From Nicoletella semolina (GTDB lineage: Bacteria; Pseudomonadota; Gammaproteobacteria; Enterobacterales; Pasteurellaceae), in contig NZ_SLXJ01000005.1 of NCBI RefSeq assembly GCF_004345745.1, positions 62,001 to 126,000 on the forward strand: DNA of 64,000 nt. The letters are read 5' to 3'. Under the pieces are notes generated by a model, which saw only the letters and a list, made by a program, of their open reading frames with translations, ran no database searches and was not told the DNA's origin. The position numbers and the translations under genes are program-made. Positions 30,515 to 40,142 of this stretch are shown one piece after another. Each line of letters starts with the position of its first letter. The first letter of the stretch is position 1.

Positions 30515-32344
30515 TCAACTTGAACGGTTGGCTGCAATTTCAGAAGGCAGCCGTTTTTGAATGTGAAGACGTAGCTTCGTAAGCTCATCTTTAGAATATG
30601 TTTTTTGATTATCTGCTAGAAAACCGTGAATTGGCTGATATTTGTTCAATCTATATAAGCTCGCATAGCAGCTAGATAGTGTCCGTTTGGCATAAGCAAA
30701 ACCAATAATATTTTGCCAATCTGCTTCATTGAGAACAGTGCGGCTTAAGTTTTTTGGCGGTAGAAAATCTACAAATTTTTGTGCAAAAGGCAATAACCAA
30801 CAATCTCGTTGCCACCGCTTTTTTGCCTGCTCAACAAAAATATTACCTTGCTCAGAAATAGGATAAAGCATAATCGCACTGTGATGTCCACTACTTGCCT
30901 CAGCCGTTGGCGTAATTTGTACCAAATGAAAGCCACAATGTTGCCAAAAAGCAAACAGTTCGATACTCAAACCAAAACTCACGGAAATAAAATCAAGCGG
31001 TCGTTTTTCCCGCTTTTTTTGCAAAATAAACTGGCTAACTAACCGCTTACCTATCCCCTGTCGTTGTAAATGAGGCTGTACCGCAAGGCGTGAAATGCGT
31101 ATAGATTGCAATTGACAAGCCTTAGGCAAATTACCTTGAAAGCAAAGGTACTGGGCGACAAGATTCCCCTGTGGGCGGCGTTCTCCTCGCCAAATGGCTT
31201 GCGTAAGTTCCTCGCTTATTCCTCCCTCTGATATCGCCCAAATGCCACCTTGTAATTGCTGTTCATCAATGCTCTTATATAAATGTTGATCGGCGGCATC
31301 AAATAGACGGCGTAAATCAGTTGGCGTCGTCTTATAGTGTGCGTAAGCAAGCAACTGGTAGAAGCAACTTAGACTATCTGGATTTGGATTAAGGTCATCT
31401 TCTAGCAGTAACAAACGGTGGATAAATTGTTCCAGTGGATCATTTTTGCTAAAACGCAGCGGTTCGGTAAGCTGCCAATGGGCAAGTGTTCGTTTAATTT
31501 GTGTAGGGAGCTTTAGCGAGAACCCTCGCCCAGTCCCCTCATAATGGTAAGTGGTTGTACTCAGAACCAGCTTGCGAAAAGTATGGCAAAAATGGCGTAG
31601 CATTGGCAATGGCAAGCTGGCAGCTTCATCAACAAATAACCAACTATCATAAGAAATTTCTTGATTTTCAATCAGTTGAACTAATTTATCTGGTGCAATA
31701 AAACGTAAATTTAGGTGAGAGAGTGTTTGCTGCCAAAATTGCGGTAAAGAGGCTTGGCTACGAGCAGTTATAATAACATTTTCGGTTTGAGCAAGTAGGT
31801 CAGCCAGTTTACCCGCAAGCGTTGATTTTCCTCGACCTCGAGGGGCAGTAATCAAATGTACGTCAGCATAATGTGTCGGCAATTTTGCGAAAATATCAGC
31901 TTGTTCTGCGGTTAAATTACAATTTTTTGAGCAAAAATGACCGCTCGAAGAAGGCAAACACGCTGGAAAATCGCTCACGACCTCGAACTTAAATTCACGA
32001 ACCAGTTGCTTGAAATGGCGATAAAAATTAGGTGTTACAATAAGAGATGAGTGCCAGCGTAAGCTGTCATTATCAAGACAATTCGCTAAATTTTCCCAAT
32101 TGGGGCAAATTAAGAATAATGTGCCGTTGGCACTGATTGTGCCAGCTACAATCGCTAACGCTTCAAGGTGCAAACTTACTCCCTGTTTAGATCGCATATC
32201 ATAGATTGCACAGGGAAATTCCTGACCTAATAAACACCTTGCATTGGAAAAAGCGACGGAAGATTCGCTTTTTTCCTCACTTAATCTTAGGCAATTAACT
32301 GGAATTGTCGGAGAATACGCTGTAATGATGACTAGCTTACGCAT
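30515..32344 (-). CDS. tmcA: tRNA(Met) cytidine acetyltransferase TmcA
   Basis: Makes N4-acetylcytidine at the wobble position of elongator tRNA-Met using acetyl-CoA and ATP. The helicase-like domain has a P loop APRGRGKST, and LFVDEAASLPLPML supplies the Walker B region. The GNAT domain has the acetyl-CoA loop LQRQGIGKRL. It is somewhat shorter than E. coli TmcA. Its start codon overlaps the ybeY stop by 1 nt (TAATG), so it is translationally coupled. It converges with folD, leaving 7 bp between the stops. Confidence 0.93.
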   Translation of the reverse strand: MRKLVIITAYSPTIPVNCLRLSEEKSESSVAFSNARCLLGQEFPCAIYDMRSKQGVSLHLEALAIVAGTISANGTLFLICPNWENLANCLDNDSLRWHSSLIVTPNFYRHFKQLVREFKFEVVSDFPACLPSSSGHFCSKNCNLTAEQADIFAKLPTHYADVHLITAPRGRGKSTLAGKLADLLAQTENVIITARSQASLPQFWQQTLSHLNLRFIAPDKLVQLIENQEISYDSWLFVDEAASLPLPMLRHFCHTFRKLVLSTTTYHYEGTGRGFSLKLPTQIKRTLAHWQLTEPLRFSKNDPLEQFIHRLLLLEDDLNPNPDSLSCFYQLLAYAHYKTTPTDLRRLFDAADQHLYKSIDEQQLQGGIWAISEGGISEELTQAIWRGERRPQGNLVAQYLCFQGNLPKACQLQSIRISRLAVQPHLQRQGIGKRLVSQFILQKKREKRPLDFISVSFGLSIELFAFWQHCGFHLVQITPTAEASSGHHSAIMLYPISEQGNIFVEQAKKRWQRDCWLLPFAQKFVDFLPPKNLSRTVLNEADWQNIIGFAYAKRTLSSCYASLYRLNKYQPIHGFLADNQKTYSKDELTKLRLHIQKRLPSEIAANRSS

Positions 32345-32847
32345 TACTGAGCAAATTCAGCCTCAATCAGCTTTTCGCTTAAATAAGGATCAGCAAAGCC
32401 TAAAGATTGCATAATCGTTGTTTCAAGACTTTCCATTTCCTCTGCTTCAGCGTCAGTTAAATGATCATAACCGAGCAGATGTAATGTACCGTGAATGGTA
32501 AGATGTGCCCAATGTGCCTCAAGTGGCTTGTTTTGTTCCAAAGCTTCTTGTTCAACGACTGAACGACAAATCACTAAGTCGCCAAGTAAGGGCAACTCAA
32601 TATTCGCTGGTGCTTCAAACGGAAATGAAAGTACATTTGTGGGCTTATCTTTGCCACGATAAGTTAAATTAAGCTGATGGCTTTCTGACTCATCAACGAT
32701 CCGAATGGTGATCTCCGTTTCTGGGTAAGCTGTATTATTGGCTTCGGTCGATAATGCCTTATCCACCCAATGTTGAAACTGCGATAGTAAAGGGAGATTG
32801 TCGCTATTTTCGCTAGCAATTTGAAGATCAATATAAAGTGAAGACAT
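32344..32847 (-). CDS. ybeY: Endoribonuclease / rRNA maturation factor YbeY
   Basis: Metal-dependent RNase involved in 16S rRNA 3' maturation and ribosome quality control. The zinc motif [11 protein letters not shown] is intact, and GDLVIC and NVLSFPFE precede it as in the family. 167 residues. It precedes tmcA with a 1-nt overlap, so the two RNA-maturation genes form a unit. Confidence 0.95.
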   Translation of the reverse strand: MSSLYIDLQIASENSDNLPLLSQFQHWVDKALSTEANNTAYPETEITIRIVDESESHQLNLTYRGKDKPTNVLSFPFEAPANIELPLLGDLVICRSVVEQEALEQNKPLEAHWAHLTIHGTLHLLGYDHLTDAEAEEMESLETTIMQSLGFADPYLSEKLIEAEFAQ

Positions 32848-32883
32848 TGCAAAAATTTCCTTGAAGAAGACCGCTACTTACGA

Positions 32884-33339
32884 TTATTGCCATTTTTTTA
32901 CTGCGAGCTGATCGCTTTCTCGCCCCTCAACCCAGCGTTCTCCGCTTTGTGTTTTTTCTCGCTTCCAAAATGGGACTTCTGTTTTTAAATAATCCATTAT
33001 AAATTCATTGGCATGGTATGCCTCGCCTCGATGAGTTGCACTAACCCCCACCAACACAATATCATCGCCAGTATAAAGCTGCCCTATTCGATGAATAATC
33101 GCAACACGTTGTAACTCAAAACGGCGACGAGCCTCAACGACGATGTGATTCAATGCTTTTTCTGTCATCGCAGGATAATGCTCAAGAAACAAACTAGAAA
33201 TCGTATCGCCTAAATTCATTTCTCGAACTTTCCCTATAAATAATGTAGTCGCCCCAACAGTCGCTGGTTCGCTAAGCCAATCATAAATAGCGGTTTGATC
33301 AAAGGTCTCTAGTTGTACTTGAATGAATGTTTGTTCCAT
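32884..33339 (-). CDS. moaE: Molybdopterin synthase catalytic subunit MoaE
   Basis: Large subunit of molybdopterin synthase; with MoaD it adds sulfur to cPMP. LEHYPAMTEKAL, AIIHRIGQLYTGDDIV and the active-site segment MDYLKTEVPFWKRE are all present. The start at 33339 (MEQTFIQ) has an AGAGGG ribosome-binding site and matches family N-termini. ATG 33363, just after the moaD stop, is an alternative, and the open frame extends further still into moaD. Confidence 0.94.
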   Translation of the reverse strand: MEQTFIQVQLETFDQTAIYDWLSEPATVGATTLFIGKVREMNLGDTISSLFLEHYPAMTEKALNHIVVEARRRFELQRVAIIHRIGQLYTGDDIVLVGVSATHRGEAYHANEFIMDYLKTEVPFWKREKTQSGERWVEGRESDQLAVKKWQ

Positions 33340-33364
33340 TTTGCCCTCTGCTTTATCCTTCATT

Positions 33365-33610
33365 TTATCCCCCAGTAACAGGTGGGAAAAATGCCACTTC
33401 ATCGCCATTTTTAATCTCGCTTTCTAGGCTGGAAATCGTCTGATTAATGGCAACTAACAATTTGCCATCTTCTAACGCAAGTCGCCATTTTTGCCCTTGT
33501 TGAGCAAGATGTTGGCGAAGCTGTTCAGCAGTTTGAAAATCAGCTGGCAATACGAGGCTTTCCACGCCTACTAATTCTCGTGTTTGAGCAAAAAATAATA
33601 TTTTAATCAC
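33365..33610 (-). CDS. moaD: Molybdopterin synthase sulfur-carrier subunit MoaD
   Basis: Ubiquitin-like sulfur carrier of 81 residues that ends in the required Gly-Gly (PPVTGG), which is thiocarboxylated and docks into MoaE. NGDEVAFFPPVTGG is the typical terminus. It lies between moaC and moaE on the same strand. Confidence 0.94.
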   Translation of the reverse strand: MIKILFFAQTRELVGVESLVLPADFQTAEQLRQHLAQQGQKWRLALEDGKLLVAINQTISSLESEIKNGDEVAFFPPVTGG

Positions 33611-33619
33611 TGTTTTTCC

Positions 33620-34099
33620 TTATTCCACATTAAAATCGCCTGATTTACCGCCGCTTTTATGAAGTAGGCGAACATATTCAATCACCATATCTTTTTGTAC
33701 AGCCTTGCACATATCATAAATCGTTAATGCAGCAACACTTGCCGCTGTCAAGGCTTCCATTTCTACCCCTGTTTTACCTGTTAATTTGCACACCGATTCA
33801 ATACGCACTTGATGGGTATCTGGTAATGCTTGAAGCTGCACCTCGACTTTAGTGAGTAGAAGTGGGTGGCAAAGCGGAATCAATTCCCACGTTTTTTTAG
33901 CGGCTTGAATGCCCGCAATACGAGCAGTAGCGAACACATCACCTTTGTGATGATTGCCAGATAAAATCCTTTCCAATGTTTCTTTACGCATCGAAACCAG
34001 AGCTTCCGCTTTGGCGATACGAATAGTGTCTTGTTTCATTGAAACATCAACCATATTCGCTTCGCCTTGTGTGTTGATATGTGTAAATGTTGTTGTCAT
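33620..34099 (-). CDS. moaC: Cyclic pyranopterin monophosphate synthase MoaC
   Basis: Acts with MoaA to convert GTP to cPMP. The family motifs [24 protein letters not shown] and [20 protein letters not shown] are visible, with a C-terminal [10 protein letters not shown] that is nearly universal. 159 residues. It is 9 bp upstream of moaD. Confidence 0.95.
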   Translation of the reverse strand: MTTTFTHINTQGEANMVDVSMKQDTIRIAKAEALVSMRKETLERILSGNHHKGDVFATARIAGIQAAKKTWELIPLCHPLLLTKVEVQLQALPDTHQVRIESVCKLTGKTGVEMEALTAASVAALTIYDMCKAVQKDMVIEYVRLLHKSGGKSGDFNVE

Positions 34100-34183
34100 T
34101 TGTGTGCCATTTAAATCTGAAAAATGAAATTTTGTAAAAAAGTGCCAAACTTACCGCTTGGAGAATGGCTTTTTCTTGCGATT

Positions 34184-35218
34184 TTATCCGCCAATGCTAG
34201 CGAGATTATTACGAATACCACTATTACCAATATGCAGATAATGGTGTTCTCGTTTGCCCTGTAAAGCGGATTTTAAACGAGCTTCAAGTTGCAATTGATG
34301 TGAGTCTGATTGCAGTAAATCACGCAAATCAATCCCTTCTTCGCCGAATAAACAGAGATGTAGCTTGCCTAATGCGGAGACCCTTAAACGGTTACAGCTT
34401 GCACAGAAGTTTTTTTCATAAGGCATAATTAACCCAATTTCCCCTTGATAATCGGGGTGTGCTAACACTTTGGCAGGCCCGTCTGAAAGCGATTTTGACT
34501 GTAACTGCCAGCCAACTTGAAGCAGCCGATCTAAAATAGATTGCCCAGAGAGATGTTGCTGCTTAAAAAAATGCTCCATCTCGTTAGTTTCCATCAATTC
34601 GATAAAACGCATTTGAATTGGACGATTTTTAATCCATCGTAAAAAATCGTCAAGCCCTTTTACTGTATATTGTTTCATCAATACGGCATTCACTTTGATT
34701 TTGTTGTATCCCACTTCAAAAGCGTTATCAATGCCTTTGAGAATGGAATGAAGTTTGTTTTCACCTGTAATCAGCTGGAATTGACGAGGATCGAGACTAT
34801 CTACACTCACATTAATATGGCTAATACCTGCTTCTTTCCATAACCCCACATCACGCTCCATTCGATAACCATTGGTCGTTAAAGCAACTTGGCGAATACC
34901 TTTGGTTTGTGCAATGGTATGAGCAATTTCAAGGAAATCCTTCCGCAAAGTGGGTTCACCACCTGTAATGCGGACTTTTTCAGTCCCCAGCTGGGCAAAT
35001 GTGTGAACTAAACGCTGAATTTCAGAGAGGGCAAGAAACGTCTGTTTATCCGCTGGCGGTTGGTAGCCATCAGGTAAACAATAATTACAACGGAAATTAC
35101 AAACATCGGTAATGGATAATCTCAAATAAACATATTGCCGTTGAAAACGATCAATGAGTCCTATTCCTTGATGAGAAAAATCATCACCGACATTTTTTAT
35201 CGGGATAATATTTTGCAT
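34184..35218 (-). CDS. moaA: GTP 3',8-cyclase MoaA
   Basis: Radical SAM enzyme starting molybdenum-cofactor synthesis. The SAM cluster motif is CNFRCNYC. The second cluster is CASCNRLRVSALGKLHLC, and the functional C-terminal Gly-Gly is present (ASIGG). ATG 35218 is preferred because it has an AAAGGTG ribosome-binding site; the frame is open to 35272. It heads moaA-moaC-moaD-moaE. The divergent neighbour BisC needs the product. Confidence 0.95.
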   Translation of the reverse strand: MQNIIPIKNVGDDFSHQGIGLIDRFQRQYVYLRLSITDVCNFRCNYCLPDGYQPPADKQTFLALSEIQRLVHTFAQLGTEKVRITGGEPTLRKDFLEIAHTIAQTKGIRQVALTTNGYRMERDVGLWKEAGISHINVSVDSLDPRQFQLITGENKLHSILKGIDNAFEVGYNKIKVNAVLMKQYTVKGLDDFLRWIKNRPIQMRFIELMETNEMEHFFKQQHLSGQSILDRLLQVGWQLQSKSLSDGPAKVLAHPDYQGEIGLIMPYEKNFCASCNRLRVSALGKLHLCLFGEEGIDLRDLLQSDSHQLQLEARLKSALQGKREHHYLHIGNSGIRNNLASIGG

Positions 35219-35592
35219 TTGACACCTTTCTAAATACGAGAGGACGGCTAATTTCTCAACAATCCTTGGCAAAATTTTGCTGGCACAGCTTCCATATTGA
35301 ATAACTTAAGTGAAACGCAAGTAGCTTAAATAAAACAACTTAGGCGGTCTGGCTCGGAGTCTTAAAGTCGCTTTATTCTAGTCATCTTAACTGTATTAGG
35401 CAAGTACGCAATTTTGCGTATTTAAACACAAATCATACAATACCTTGTTTTAAGTCATATTTCATTTTTTAGCTTTGCGACTACGATCTCAAAAAAGCCA
35501 TTTGCATACATTCCAACTAGTTGCATGGGTTAATGAAATATTGCCTTTCTAAAATTTCTTTTATAATCTCTCTCAATCTATTAGGGGGAAGA
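35219..35592. other. Divergent moaA-bisC control region
   Basis: 374 bp between divergent genes. It holds an inverted repeat at 35405-35420 with 7-bp arms (TACGCAA/TTGCGTA). The halves resemble PurR half-sites but the spacing is 2 bp too short. The moaA leader is about 200 nt long and includes ACTCCGAGCCAGACCGCC; its position would suit a Moco-RNA riboswitch, but I could not fold it and do not call one. Confidence 0.4.
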
Positions 35593-37860
35593 ATGAAAAT
35601 TAATACTGCTGCTCATTGGGGAGCCATCGAAGTTGAAATCCAACAAGGCGTTGCCGCCTCTTCCAAAGGCTTACTCTCTTCAGTGATTGAAAATGAATTG
35701 CAAACAGTCGTCCCTGATCAAATCTACAGCGATCGGCGAGTAAAAGCACCAATGGTGCGAAAAGGATTTTTAGAAGGCAATGTTGATACTCGTTTGCGTG
35801 GGCAAGACGATTGGGTGCAGGTATCTTGGAAAGATGCATTAGATCTCGTTCATCATAAAATAACCCAAGTGCGACAAGCGGTCGGTTCACAAGGGATTTT
35901 TGCAGGCTCGTATGGCTGGTATAGCTGCGGTGTGTTGCACAGTTGTCGCTCATTATTATTGCGTTATATGAACTTAACGGGCGGTGCGGTAGATATTGTG
36001 GGAGATTATTCAACAGGGGCGGCTCAAGTGATTCTACCACACGTTATAGGCTCTTCCCAAGTCTATGAACCTCAAACCAGCTGGGAATCTATTTTAACAC
36101 ACAGCGACATTGTAGTACTTTGGGGAGCCAATCCGCTAACCACCTTGCGTGTCGCTTGGGTGGCAACCGATCAAAAAGGGATAGACTATCTCGCAAAATT
36201 AAAAGCCAGCGGCAAACGGATTATCTGCATTGATCCAATACGTAGCGAAAGTTGCGATTATCTGCAAGCAGAATGGCTACCAATTAATCCAAACACAGAC
36301 GTTGCTTTAATCCTTGGCATAGCACACACCCTAATCATTAATGATCTACACGATAAAGCCTTTCTTGCTAAATACACCGTAGGTTTTGATACATTTTGTG
36401 CTTATGTGCTAGGAGAAACAGATAATCAGCCAAAAACTGCAGAATGGGCAAGCCAAATTTGCGGCATTTCAGCAAAGCAAATTGCAACATTAGCCACGCA
36501 TTTCGCTCAATATCGTACGATGTTAATGGGCGGTTGGGCGATGCAGCGACAACCTTTTGGTGAGCAAGCTCCTTGGGCGTTAGTTAGCTTGGCTGCAATG
36601 CTCGGACAAATCGGCTTAGCAGGCGGCGGCTTTGGTATGAATTATCACTGTAATGGCGGTGTGCCTGTCTGTAATGCAGCTGCGATGAAAGGTATTAATG
36701 CTTACCCAGATCCAACTGTACCCAAATGGCAAATTCCTGTTGCACGAATTGCAGACTGCCTGCTTAATCCGCATAAACCCTACTCGTTTAATGGGAAAAC
36801 TCATCACTACCCTAATATTCAATTAATTTACTGGGCTGGTGGCAACCCATTCGTTCACCATCAAGATACTAATCGCTTACGCCAAGCGTGGCAACAAGCA
36901 CAAACCGTCATTGTAAACGAATGCTATTGGACACCGACAGCGAAAATGGCTGACATTGTTCTACCTGCAACAACCAGTTTTGAACGCAACGATCTAACAA
37001 TGAGTGGTAGCTATTCACAATCACATATATTCCCAATGAAACAAATTGTTGAACCACAATTTGAAGCCAAAAACGACTATGATATTTTTGCAGAATTAGC
37101 CCAAAGAGCTGGCAGATTTGCAGAATTTACCGAAGGAAAAACAGAAATGGAATGGCTTGCAGAAATCTATCACACCGCTCGCCAGCAAGCGGTGAATAAA
37201 CACCCCAATATTGCAATGCCTGATTTTGCTACATTTTGGCAACAAAACCAGCCAATGGCTTTTATGCCCACAGAAGAAAGCACAACGTGGGTAAAATTTG
37301 CAGATTTTCGCCAAAATCCCACCGCTTATCCACTAGCCACCCCTTCAGGAAAAATTGAAATTTGCTCTGAAACTATCGCCAACATGCAGTACCTAAATTG
37401 CCCTAAACACCCAACATGGCTAGGAAAAAGCCCTTTAACTGCAGAATTGCCCCTGCGTCTTATCACCCCACACCCCTATTTTCGCTTACATAGCCAGCTA
37501 GCATACACTCGATTGCGAGAAAAATACGCAGTGAATGGACGAGAACCGATTTTAATCCACCCCCATGATGCCAAGGTTCGAGGCATTCAAGCAGGCGATA
37601 TTGTGCGTATTGCAAATCAAAATGGACAAGTATTAGCTGGAGCTGTCATTACAATCAACATTATCGCAGGTACAGTCGCGATGTACGAAGGCGGCTGGTA
37701 TGATCCTGATTTCAATGATATGCAAAATGAAAATCCCCTTTGCCTCAACGGCAATCCCAATGTCTTAACAGCAGACATCGGCAGCTCTCACCTCTCACAA
37801 GCCACAGCCCCAAATGGCTGCCCAGTTGAAATTGAGCGGTATGTTGCGAGTAAAAAATAA
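35593..37860 (+). CDS. bisC: Biotin/methionine sulfoxide reductase, cytoplasmic molybdoenzyme
   Basis: DMSO-reductase-family enzyme resembling E. coli BisC along its length (TAAHWGAIEVE, PMVRKGFLEG, FAGSYGWYSCGVLH, GDYSTGAAQVILP, FERNDLTMSGSYS, RLHSQLAYTRLREKYAV). The serine expected to ligand molybdenum is present in YGWYSCG. No twin-arginine signal is visible, so it should be cytosolic and reduce biotin sulfoxide and free methionine-S-oxide. ATG 35593 has an AGGGGGA ribosome-binding site; the frame extends to 35521. The silent hsdS cassette begins 22 bp after its stop. Confidence 0.9.
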   Translation: MKINTAAHWGAIEVEIQQGVAASSKGLLSSVIENELQTVVPDQIYSDRRVKAPMVRKGFLEGNVDTRLRGQDDWVQVSWKDALDLVHHKITQVRQAVGSQGIFAGSYGWYSCGVLHSCRSLLLRYMNLTGGAVDIVGDYSTGAAQVILPHVIGSSQVYEPQTSWESILTHSDIVVLWGANPLTTLRVAWVATDQKGIDYLAKLKASGKRIICIDPIRSESCDYLQAEWLPINPNTDVALILGIAHTLIINDLHDKAFLAKYTVGFDTFCAYVLGETDNQPKTAEWASQICGISAKQIATLATHFAQYRTMLMGGWAMQRQPFGEQAPWALVSLAAMLGQIGLAGGGFGMNYHCNGGVPVCNAAAMKGINAYPDPTVPKWQIPVARIADCLLNPHKPYSFNGKTHHYPNIQLIYWAGGNPFVHHQDTNRLRQAWQQAQTVIVNECYWTPTAKMADIVLPATTSFERNDLTMSGSYSQSHIFPMKQIVEPQFEAKNDYDIFAELAQRAGRFAEFTEGKTEMEWLAEIYHTARQQAVNKHPNIAMPDFATFWQQNQPMAFMPTEESTTWVKFADFRQNPTAYPLATPSGKIEICSETIANMQYLNCPKHPTWLGKSPLTAELPLRLITPHPYFRLHSQLAYTRLREKYAVNGREPILIHPHDAKVRGIQAGDIVRIANQNGQVLAGAVITINIIAGTVAMYEGGWYDPDFNDMQNENPLCLNGNPNVLTADIGSSHLSQATAPNGCPVEIERYVASKK

Positions 37861-37882
37861 AACACTCCATTTTTCAAACCTG

Positions 37883-37942
37883 CCGATAATCTCCCTTCTG
37901 TATCGCAACAGGATTTCCCCTTTGAAATCCCTGAAAGTTGGG
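37883..37942 (+). repeat. Inverted repeat IR1, silent-side copy
   Basis: 60 bp identical to the reverse complement of 41484-41543. It encodes DNLPSVSQQDFPFEIPESW, the conserved lead-in to the first recognition domain. It starts 22 bp after the bisC stop. Confidence 0.9.
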
Positions 37943-37947
37943 GGTGG

Positions 37948-39267
37948 GTGAGGTTATCTAGTGTTACAGAATTAATTAATGGAGATAGGGGGAAAAATTA
38001 TCCTTCAAAAGATAAATTACACTTGTCTGGAATTCCTTTTATCAGTGCAATTAATCTTGATAATGGAACTATTTCAAATGAAAAATTATTATATTTATCT
38101 CAACAACAGTATGATTTGCTTGGAAGTGGAAAATTAAAGAAAAATGATCTTATTTTTTGCTTAAGAGGTTCTTTAGGTAAAAATGGGATATATCCTTTTT
38201 CATCTGGTGCAATAGCATCTTCATTAGTTATTTTAAGATTAATTAGTACAGAATTATTAGATTTATATTTCTTCTATTATTATATTAATTCCCCATTAAT
38301 TAATAACGAAATCAATAAATATAATAATGGTACAGCTCAGCCAAACTTATCCGCAGGAAATTTGGAAAATTTCTATTTCCCCCTCCCCCCATTCAACGAA
38401 CAAAAACGTATTGTGGCGAAAATTGAAGCATTACTGCCTTATATTGAACAATATGCAGAAAAAGAAGAAAAACTGACCGCTTTACATCAGCAATTTCCAG
38501 AACAGTTAAAAAAGTCAATTTTACAGGCGGCAATTCAAGGCAAATTAACTGAGCAAGATCCGAATGATGAGCCTGCTTCTCGCTTGATTGAGCGGATAAA
38601 AGCAGAGAAATTACGCCTAATTGCTGAGAAAAAACGGAAAAAACCGAAGGTGGAATCAGAAATTATCCTTCGTGATAATTTGCCTTATGAGATTATCAAC
38701 GGTGAAGAGCGTTGTATCGCTGATGAAGTGCCGTTTGATATTCCAGAGAATTGGGGGTGGTGTAAATTTGGCGATATTGTTGATATTTCTCGTGGAGCCT
38801 CTCCAAGACCAATAAATCAGTACATTACAAATGATGAAAATGGTATTCCTTGGATTAAGATTGGAGATACAGATATTGGTGGAAAATATATTAAAACCAC
38901 AAAAGAAAAGATCACATTAGATGGAGCTAAACAATCTAAGTTAGTTCAAGTTAATGATTTTTTATTAACCAATTCAATGAGTTTCGGAAGACCTTATATT
39001 ACTAAAATATCTGGTTGTGTCCACGATGGTTGGTTAGTGATTAAATTTGATGAAAAGATATTTAATATAGATTTTTTATATTATCTATTAAGCTCGCCTT
39101 TTATTTTTTCTCAATTTTCTGAAAAGGCAGCTGGTTCAGCATTTAAAAATCTGAAATCAGATACTGTAAGAGATTCGATTATCCCTATTCCACCACTCAA
39201 TGAACAAAAACGCATTGTAGAAAAAATTGAAAAATTATTTTTTAATTTAAAGCGGTTCAATTTATAG
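37948..39267 (+). CDS. hsdS: Silent HsdS specificity cassette
   Basis: Type I restriction specificity polypeptide lacking its own N-terminal conserved segment. Homology to the expressed hsdS begins at 37883, directly after bisC, without a proper start codon; the first possible one is GTG 37948 inside the recognition domain. Order: first recognition domain (about 37945-38390, starting RLSSVTELINGDRG), central conserved helices (NEQKRIVAKIEALL), second recognition domain (from about 38724, KFGDIVDISRGASPRP), and terminal NEQKRIVEKIEKLF. Both recognition domains differ from those of the expressed copy. It is best read as a donor cassette for inversion, expressed only after rearrangement. Confidence 0.85.
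   Translation: MRLSSVTELINGDRGKNYPSKDKLHLSGIPFISAINLDNGTISNEKLLYLSQQQYDLLGSGKLKKNDLIFCLRGSLGKNGIYPFSSGAIASSLVILRLISTELLDLYFFYYYINSPLINNEINKYNNGTAQPNLSAGNLENFYFPLPPFNEQKRIVAKIEALLPYIEQYAEKEEKLTALHQQFPEQLKKSILQAAIQGKLTEQDPNDEPASRLIERIKAEKLRLIAEKKRKKPKVESEIILRDNLPYEIINGEERCIADEVPFDIPENWGWCKFGDIVDISRGASPRPINQYITNDENGIPWIKIGDTDIGGKYIKTTKEKITLDGAKQSKLVQVNDFLLTNSMSFGRPYITKISGCVHDGWLVIKFDEKIFNIDFLYYLLSSPFIFSQFSEKAAGSAFKNLKSDTVRDSIIPIPPLNEQKRIVEKIEKLFFNLKRFNL
38393..38723 (+). repeat. Inverted repeat IR2, silent-side copy
   Basis: 331 bp matching the reverse complement of 40724-41054 by base-by-base reading. It encodes the HsdS central conserved region from NEQKRIVAKIEALL to GEERCIAD. Differences begin immediately outside both ends. 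Confidence 0.9.
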
Positions 39268-39285
39268 CGTAATAATATGCCTTTC

Positions 39286-39310
39286 GCTCCCTTCCGCTTG
39301 CGGAGGGAGC
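39286..39310. terminator. Hairpin between convergent hsdS cassette and recombinase
   Basis: GCTCCC/GGGAGC plus inner CCGC/GCGG arms make a strong stem; GTCCGCAGGAC, another small hairpin, follows at 39312-39322. No T run is present, so termination is uncertain. It resembles the stem at 27024-27047. Confidence 0.35.
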
Positions 39311-39338
39311 TGTCCGCAGGACTGAGATAGGGTATATG

Positions 39339-40142
39339 CTACCAATCAATAATTTTATTAACGATAGCCTGTTGCTCTGTTGCCGTTTTTCTTAAATAAA
39401 TTCTGGTGGTTTCAATACTTTCGTGTCCCATTAAATCGGCTAAAAAAGCAATATCATTAAAACGCTCTAAAAAACTTTTAGCAAAACGATGACGAAATGA
39501 GTGTGGATAAACAACTTTTAGATCAAGTTTATATCTTTTTGCCAAAATTTTTAATTGCCCTGCAATCCCTCGAGTAGTAATTCTCTCACCATATTTATTA
39601 AGAAAAATAAACCCTGATATTTTGTTTGTTTCATAGAGCCATTTTTGACATTCTTGCTGCAATGCTTGTGGAATATAAATTCGTCTTAATTTTCCACCTT
39701 TGGAATAAAGATCTAAATAACCTATCTTAATATGTTCGACTTTGATCTGAATTAATTCACTTACCCTTGCACCAGTTGCCGCCATAAAGCGAATAACAAA
39801 ATACCAATATAATTCATTATCCTCTTTTAGTTTCTGTTTAAAATAATGGTAATCCGCTTCGCTAATCACATTTTCTAAAAATGGCTTTTGCTGAACTTTA
39901 ACAAAGCTTAACTTCCATTTTTCTTTTTTAAGAAATTCTAAATAACAATTTATTGCTCGTAGTCTTAAATTAACCGTTTGTGGCTTATAACGATCAATTA
40001 AAAAGACTTTATATTCTTTTAAATTTCCTCTTGTAACATCGGGGTATAATTTGTAAAACTGTTTCACAGCAAATAAATAAGCTGAAATGCTATTCTTAGC
40101 AAGATCTTGATTTGATAGGTATTTTTGAAAAGAAATAATCAT
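39339..40142 (-). CDS. Tyrosine recombinase of the hsdS inversion locus
   Basis: Site-specific recombinase of the XerC/XerD-like phage-integrase family (267 residues). An N-terminal SAM-like core-binding domain is followed by a complete catalytic set: Arg126 (ATGARVSEL), Lys148 (SKGGK), His214 and Arg217 (HSFRHRF), His240 (LMGHES) and Tyr249 (TRIYL). It lies inside the invertible segment between the two hsdS copies, on the same strand as expressed hsdS and 52 bp after its stop. Its likely job is hsdS inversion, by analogy with recombinases in similar loci. It is shorter than XerC/D (about 300) and not at a chromosomal xer context. Confidence 0.85.
   Translation of the reverse strand: MIISFQKYLSNQDLAKNSISAYLFAVKQFYKLYPDVTRGNLKEYKVFLIDRYKPQTVNLRLRAINCYLEFLKKEKWKLSFVKVQQKPFLENVISEADYHYFKQKLKEDNELYWYFVIRFMAATGARVSELIQIKVEHIKIGYLDLYSKGGKLRRIYIPQALQQECQKWLYETNKISGFIFLNKYGERITTRGIAGQLKILAKRYKLDLKVVYPHSFRHRFAKSFLERFNDIAFLADLMGHESIETTRIYLRKTATEQQAIVNKIIDW

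Noticed and set aside
35219-35420. Moco riboswitch in the moaA leader
   Set aside because: The position fits, but I could not match enough conserved blocks from memory or fold the leader; recorded only as a possibility.
39339-40142. Recombinase as a phage or island integrase
   Set aside because: It lies between inverted hsdS copies with no excisionase or attachment repeats; a local invertase role explains the context better.
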